Of a stretch of DNA of 62,932 bases, positions 58,981 through 62,932 are shown piece after piece. The DNA comes from Gemmatimonadota bacterium (GTDB lineage Bacteria > Latescibacterota > UBA2968 > UBA8231). The notes under the pieces were generated by a model that saw only the letters and a program-made list of their open reading frames with translations, had not been told where the DNA came from and did no database searches. Within the stretch, counting starts at the first letter, position 1; each line of letters opens with the position of its first letter. A program made the translations under genes and the position numbers. The stretch lies in the NCBI GenBank assembly GCA_018660835.1, contig JABJJN010000016.1, positions 1-62,932 on the forward strand. The letters run 5' to 3'.

Positions 58981-60630
58981 TCAAACACCCTCCACAACGG
59001 GCAGACGCAGGTGCGAAGCATGCTCACGACCATGGAGAATCTGCGTGTGGGCGATCACTGGCTCGCCCTCAAAGAGGGGCGCCATGTGATTTGGATGTGG
59101 CAGAATTCGCGGAAAGTCCGAACTGGTCACCGTCAGCACGATCCGACTCCCTGCTGCGAAGGTATAGGCAGTCTGTCCCAATTGAATGGTCAACTGCGTG
59201 GGCGTGTCTGGTTCCAGGGCGCTGGGATCACTCCAACTGTCGCGAAAACGACAGCGCAATGAGCCAAGGGTCAGACAGATGACGGCTCCACTAGCCTCTT
59301 CCACACACAATCGGGCGACAATGTCCGTGTCCTGCCGATCACAGACGATGTGCAAATCCAGTTCCAGATTTCCAATCACGGTAACGGGTGCGTCGAGGGG
59401 GTCACTGCGATACGTCAACACATCGGCACGCTGGATACTCGAGCGCTGATCGACGGGACCCCGTTGTTCGAGTCCCCAATAGACGGCGCCGCCAAGAGTC
59501 GGCACCGGATCGCGTGGATCGTACGTGTAGGAGCGAGCACCAACTGCCCCACTGCCGTCAGGACGCAGGCCACAGGAGCTATGGTCCTCGCCGTCCAGAT
59601 GCCACGCGTGCGTTTGAGTTGACGTAGCGGGCCAATCATCCAGACTGACCCAACGATTCTCCCCCATCAGGAAGACGCGAACCCGTGGTTCATCGCTGAG
59701 TCCATCGTCGATATCACGCAGGTGCAGATTCAGAAACCGCATCTCGTATTTGAGGACATCCAGGTTCGCATCCTCACCAAACGCCCAATCACCGTAGTGC
59801 GTGTGCTCTGCACCGAGATTGCTCATCGTCTGATGTCCCCATGGGCCGATGAGCATTCTTTGCCCCGATCGGGCGGCAGGTGTCGCGCCTGCCTCACTGA
59901 TCGCACGATACGCTTCGTATTGAGTGCGTGTGAGATGATCAAACCAGCCACCGGCATGCAATCCGGGGACAGTGACACGGCTATACATCGTATCCTGGTC
60001 CAGTGTCGCCCAGTACTCGTCATAGGTGTCGTGACCGACCCAGTCCGCCAGGCAGGGCGTGGCAAAACCCGCACGGCGGGCAATCGCCTCCACGCCGTCG
60101 AGTTGATTGAGCTCATCCCAGCAGAAGTGAGCCATCGCGGGCTGCGTGCGACACGTCGCGTGCGTGAGCCCCCAGCGCACAGCGTTGCCCAGCGCGAAGC
60201 ACCCGTCGTAGCGCAGCCAGTCGCGAAAGAAAGAGCCCGGTGCCACAGAGGGCGCGATGCAACCAAGCGCCTCATGCTGACTGATGGCTGCAGGAATCTG
60301 TACAATGCCGTGATAGGAGCGTCCCCACATCCCAATGCGGCCATTGCACCAGGATTGATTGGCTACCCAGTCGAGTGTGGTAAGTCCATCTTCGGCCTCA
60401 TGCACCAACGGCGTGAATTGGCCCCCCGAATCCCACTTCCCGCGACAATCCTGCACAACGTAGGCGTAGCCAGCCTGCACGAAGGTGGGTGCCAGGGTCT
60501 CAAGAACACGGCGATGATAGGGGGTACGCTGCAAGACGACGGGAAAGGGACCCGCACCAGGGGGCAGATACACATCCGTCGCCAGATCACCCCCAGCGCC
60601 AGGGACCATTTGATGAACAAGGGCTCTCAC
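58981..60630 (-). CDS. CocE/NonD-family (X-Pro dipeptidyl-peptidase S15-like) hydrolase
   Basis: GTG 60630 has GAGG seven bases upstream, giving 549 residues. The alpha/beta-hydrolase part has the nucleophile S105 in GRSYHG, with RTPYHRR and QDCRGKWDSGG typical of CocE. GPWGHQ supplies the histidine. The C-terminal jelly-roll ends with LTVTSSDFPRILPHPN. Members hydrolyse esters or peptides. No signal peptide is seen. It lies 13 bases after the phosphosulfolactate-synthase-family gene and two bases before the HAD gene. Confidence 0.9.
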   Translation of the reverse strand: MRALVHQMVPGAGGDLATDVYLPPGAGPFPVVLQRTPYHRRVLETLAPTFVQAGYAYVVQDCRGKWDSGGQFTPLVHEAEDGLTTLDWVANQSWCNGRIGMWGRSYHGIVQIPAAISQHEALGCIAPSVAPGSFFRDWLRYDGCFALGNAVRWGLTHATCRTQPAMAHFCWDELNQLDGVEAIARRAGFATPCLADWVGHDTYDEYWATLDQDTMYSRVTVPGLHAGGWFDHLTRTQYEAYRAISEAGATPAARSGQRMLIGPWGHQTMSNLGAEHTHYGDWAFGEDANLDVLKYEMRFLNLHLRDIDDGLSDEPRVRVFLMGENRWVSLDDWPATSTQTHAWHLDGEDHSSCGLRPDGSGAVGARSYTYDPRDPVPTLGGAVYWGLEQRGPVDQRSSIQRADVLTYRSDPLDAPVTVIGNLELDLHIVCDRQDTDIVARLCVEEASGAVICLTLGSLRCRFRDSWSDPSALEPDTPTQLTIQLGQTAYTFAAGSRIVLTVTSSDFPRILPHPNHMAPLFEGEPVIAHTQILHGREHASHLRLPVVEGV

Positions 60631-60643
60631 CGAGGAGCCTCAG

Positions 60644-61441
60644 TCATGCAGACCCGGCATTGACACCGAGTCCGCGGCGAAAGGCTTCCAGTGACAACAG
60701 ATCGTCAGGTGAACAGTTGCCGATATTCACCTGTGTCCCATAGCGCTCGATCAACTCGCGACGTAATCGATGAATGTCGTGGTGATGGACATTTGAGATC
60801 CACGGGCCCGGTAGTTCAAACATCACCTTGTCGATTCCTACAGCTGTGACGATCTCATCGATCATTCGCGCTGTGTCGGCGTCGTCGTCGAAGATCTCCG
60901 CCGCCTCCAACAGCAGCACACTGCTGCCGGCATCCATGCACGCCTTGGCATTGTCGAGCAGAGGAATCGAGTTGTCGAGCCCCTCTTTCTTGCCGACTTC
61001 GCCCAGCACCTTCAGGCCGAATTCCTCCACCGCTCTGGCAATGATCTGGCGCTTCCAATCAACTGTGACAGGTGCAATGTTGTCGGAGACCTCCACCCAG
61101 CGATATCCAGCCTCTACACAAGCGGGCAGATAGCGCTCAAGTTGCCCGTGCACCTGGGCATACTCCAAATACTGGCCACCGGGAAATGGCTCGATGCCCA
61201 TCGATACATAGTGCTGGATCTTCTCGCTCAGTAGCTCGGCAGAATACAATCGCGACATGCCGACGGCGATCTTGGCAAAGTCGAAGTGTTCACCTGATAA
61301 CTGGGTCAGATCGCGCTGTTGCTGCAGGCCGAGCCCCCAGTCGGCGACCATGGTGAGACCCGCGCCGCGTGGTTTTGTTGTTCGTTCACTTGCCTGTGCT
61401 CCGTCCAGCCCGGCGAAGGGATGGACCCCTTGCGACGTCAT
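60644..61441 (-). CDS. Phosphosulfolactate synthase (ComA)-family protein
   Basis: The 265-residue barrel follows the ComA family: KPRGAGLTMVADWGLGLQ, FDFAKIAVGMSRL, EPFPGGQYLEYA, YRWVEVSDNIAPV and LGEVGKKEG, with a later EAAEIFDD. In methanogens ComA adds sulfite to phosphoenolpyruvate for coenzyme M. Bacterial relatives are linked with sulfolactate formation or have unknown roles. No ComB or ComC gene is visible nearby. It lies upstream of the archaeal-type CoA genes in the same strand run, which is notable but does not prove coenzyme M synthesis. Confidence 0.8.
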   Translation of the reverse strand: MTSQGVHPFAGLDGAQASERTTKPRGAGLTMVADWGLGLQQQRDLTQLSGEHFDFAKIAVGMSRLYSAELLSEKIQHYVSMGIEPFPGGQYLEYAQVHGQLERYLPACVEAGYRWVEVSDNIAPVTVDWKRQIIARAVEEFGLKVLGEVGKKEGLDNSIPLLDNAKACMDAGSSVLLLEAAEIFDDDADTARMIDEIVTAVGIDKVMFELPGPWISNVHHHDIHRLRRELIERYGTQVNIGNCSPDDLLSLEAFRRGLGVNAGSA

Positions 61442-61528
61442 GTCTTGGTTTCCTGCTCTGTTTGTGTCATATCAGCCTTGTGTCGTGCTGCTTGCCGAAG
61501 GTGCCGGACCGTACGGAAGAATCACGCG

Positions 61529-62932
61529 TCATCGAAATGGCAGATGCAGCGTATCACCGGCGGCGACGGAGACAGGAAGAAGCTCTCCCCCATCCTGACA
61601 CCAACCCAATTGACATTCATCTTTTCCACCATTGTAAAGCAGCACGTCACCATCCGCCGTCCCCACGCGAGGACGGACCAGCGACAGGATCTGCTCGGGC
61701 AGACGTGGTGCGCCGGAAGTATCCGCAAAACGTAAGGCGGGACGCACTTCGCCGAATGCATCACGCGTACCCAGCAACAGGGGACCATAACATCCAGTCA
61801 CTGCGCCGGCGCCCCAGTTGCGACCGTGTCCCGCCGCAACGGAGCAGATGGCGCCGCCCATATCCGCGTGTTCGCGGCCGCCACGCAACACGCGTCGCGC
61901 CATACTGAATTTGCGTGCCGCCAGATCGAGGGCCCGCCAGGCATAGTCGAGATCGCCGGTGAGTTGGTAGGCCAGGGCCAGCGCCGCTGTCGATGGTTGC
62001 TTCAGGGGACGAGCTGATCCAACGTCGTCCCACTCGCCCCAGTAGAGCATGTCGGCCCGTTTTCCCGGTCCTGCCTCTCGGCGCGTGACACATTCGGGCA
62101 GCATCAGGGCAAGGGGGGCGTCGCTTGGTGCTGGAAACCGACCGATCACTTCCATCAGCTCCGCATCAAAACGCGTGTCGTTGAAAACCTGGCGATAGTG
62201 GGCAATCGCCACAGCGGAGACGTCACCGAAACAATCATCGATCTGATCGACGAGGGGCGCCACAAGACGAATCGCCGCGTCACGGAAGATCTCATCTCCT
62301 GACGCCTCGAACAGATCGCCGTAGCATTGGACGGCACCTGAGGCCAGATGATTTTCCACACCAGCCAGTGGGTCTCCGTCGACCTTGTGGGCAAGAGCAA
62401 CTATGCCCTTCATCTCTGGCACATCACGGACCTGCGCCCAGTGCAGGGGTCGCCCATCCAGATGCCAGCCCAGGGGAATCTCGGCAGGAGCTGCGAGCAA
62501 ACGTGCCGCCCGCTGACGTCCGTATCTGAGGGCCCATTCCAGGTAGCGCCCGTCTCCCGCCTCACCCAGGACGCGATGCGTTGCCAGGGCGATGTGGACG
62601 AAACGCAGATGCTCGGCGACCTCAAAGGCAAAGCGCGGATCATCGCCGACTTCCCGGCTGCCAATCTTCCAGCTGTGAAAGACATCTCGTGTCGCATCGT
62701 ACCAGGGCGGCACGTCGGCCACCCAGTTGCCTATGTGATGGGCCGCATCTTCGAGGGCCGCGCGAGCCTGCGGATGATCCGGACACAGGCCCAGGTATCG
62801 CGGCAGAAACAGCAGAAAGGGCTCCGTGCCGTGATGTGCCTCGGCCGACCGCTCATAGCCGTGATAACCGTCCGTTCGCACCCACGTGAGCAGATCCGCC
62901 AGCAAGGACTCGAAACGTTCGATGATGGCAGC
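61529..62932 (-). CDS. Helical (alpha/alpha)-barrel-like protein, N-terminus beyond window edge
   Basis: The frame is open from the last base of the window to 61529, so the start is missing. At least 467 codons are visible. The sequence is helical with repeated W/H/Y-rich turns: HGYERSAEAHHGTEPFL, then DVFHSWKIGSRE, HWAQVRDVPEMKGIV and GVENHLASGAVQCYGDLFEASG. A C-terminal beta stretch ends near LLYNGGKDECQLGW. This suggests a six-hairpin glycosidase or lyase-like toroid, but no family or catalytic residue is recognised. It lies 87 bases upstream of the ComA-like gene on the same strand. Confidence 0.55.
   Translation of the reverse strand, partial: AAIIERFESLLADLLTWVRTDGYHGYERSAEAHHGTEPFLLFLPRYLGLCPDHPQARAALEDAAHHIGNWVADVPPWYDATRDVFHSWKIGSREVGDDPRFAFEVAEHLRFVHIALATHRVLGEAGDGRYLEWALRYGRQRAARLLAAPAEIPLGWHLDGRPLHWAQVRDVPEMKGIVALAHKVDGDPLAGVENHLASGAVQCYGDLFEASGDEIFRDAAIRLVAPLVDQIDDCFGDVSAVAIAHYRQVFNDTRFDAELMEVIGRFPAPSDAPLALMLPECVTRREAGPGKRADMLYWGEWDDVGSARPLKQPSTAALALAYQLTGDLDYAWRALDLAARKFSMARRVLRGGREHADMGGAICSVAAGHGRNWGAGAVTGCYGPLLLGTRDAFGEVRPALRFADTSGAPRLPEQILSLVRPRVGTADGDVLLYNGGKDECQLGWCQDGGELLPVSVAAGDTLHLPFR

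Overview
The window reads as a chromosomal segment of a free-living or host-associated Gram-negative-type bacterium of a poorly cultured lineage. The best guess from gene content alone is the Latescibacterota / Poribacteria / Planctomycetes neighbourhood. Grounds are four phytanoyl-CoA-dioxygenase-like proteins, two Gfo/Idh/MocA oxidoreductases, a GH172 (DUF2961) enzyme, an enolase-superfamily protein, a formylglycine-type sulfatase, CBM9-like modules, and very large PAS/GAF hybrid kinases. No rRNA, tRNA, CRISPR array, insertion sequence or phage gene was seen. Genes are tightly packed, with many 4-base ATGA/GTGA overlaps and several GTG or TTG starts.

Layout. 1-7.5 kb: the 3' part of a CzcA/CusA-type metal efflux pump, a broken sigma-factor/ankyrin gene, a DUF1445 protein, a PhyH-like oxygenase, and the tail of a SpoIIE-type phosphatase. 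7.5-16.5 kb: three overlapping histidine-kinase genes sharing an unusual sensory repeat and a common C-terminal module. 16.6-24.5 kb (+): PhyH, PH-domain membrane protein, epimerase, enolase-superfamily enzyme, GH172, NudC, endonuclease III and an AGE-like protein. 24.5-28.1 kb (-): a QueA-like fusion protein, an SDR and a PhyH gene interrupted or shortened by an amber codon. 28.2-35.7 kb (+): oxidoreductase, ceramidase-like hydrolase, COG2521-type methyltransferase, PepSY-type membrane protein and a giant secreted CBM9-like protein. 35.7-42.5 kb (-): NHL protein, cysteine hydrolase, DHDPS-family aldolase, oxidoreductase, PhyH and an M61 peptidase. 42.5-45.5 kb (+): GH20-like and mannonate-dehydratase-like enzymes. 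45.5-54.2 kb (-): a seven-gene run of sulfatase, DUF3392, CehA-type metallohydrolase, SDR, a MotA-FliG(C) fusion, a CBM9/SUMF1-like protein and DUF3047. 54.4-55.7 kb (+): HDOD protein. 55.7-62.9 kb (-): archaeal-type CoA biosynthesis genes (pantoate kinase, phosphopantothenate synthetase) with a PLP enzyme, HAD phosphatase, CocE-type hydrolase, a phosphosulfolactate-synthase-family protein and an (alpha/alpha)-barrel-like protein running off the edge.

How the genes fit together: most metabolic genes suit breakdown of (possibly sulfated) glycans and uronic or sugar acids, with secreted hydrolases, a sulfatase, sugar oxidoreductases and an aldolase. The kinase trio is a large sensory unit with no obvious output gene beside it. 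The points most worth following are the stator-rotor (MotA-FliG C-domain) fusion, the archaeal-type CoA pair beside a ComA-like gene, and several places where two gene fragments meet (3.4 kb, 7.5 kb, 25.4 kb). These last could be real deletion scars or assembly joins.
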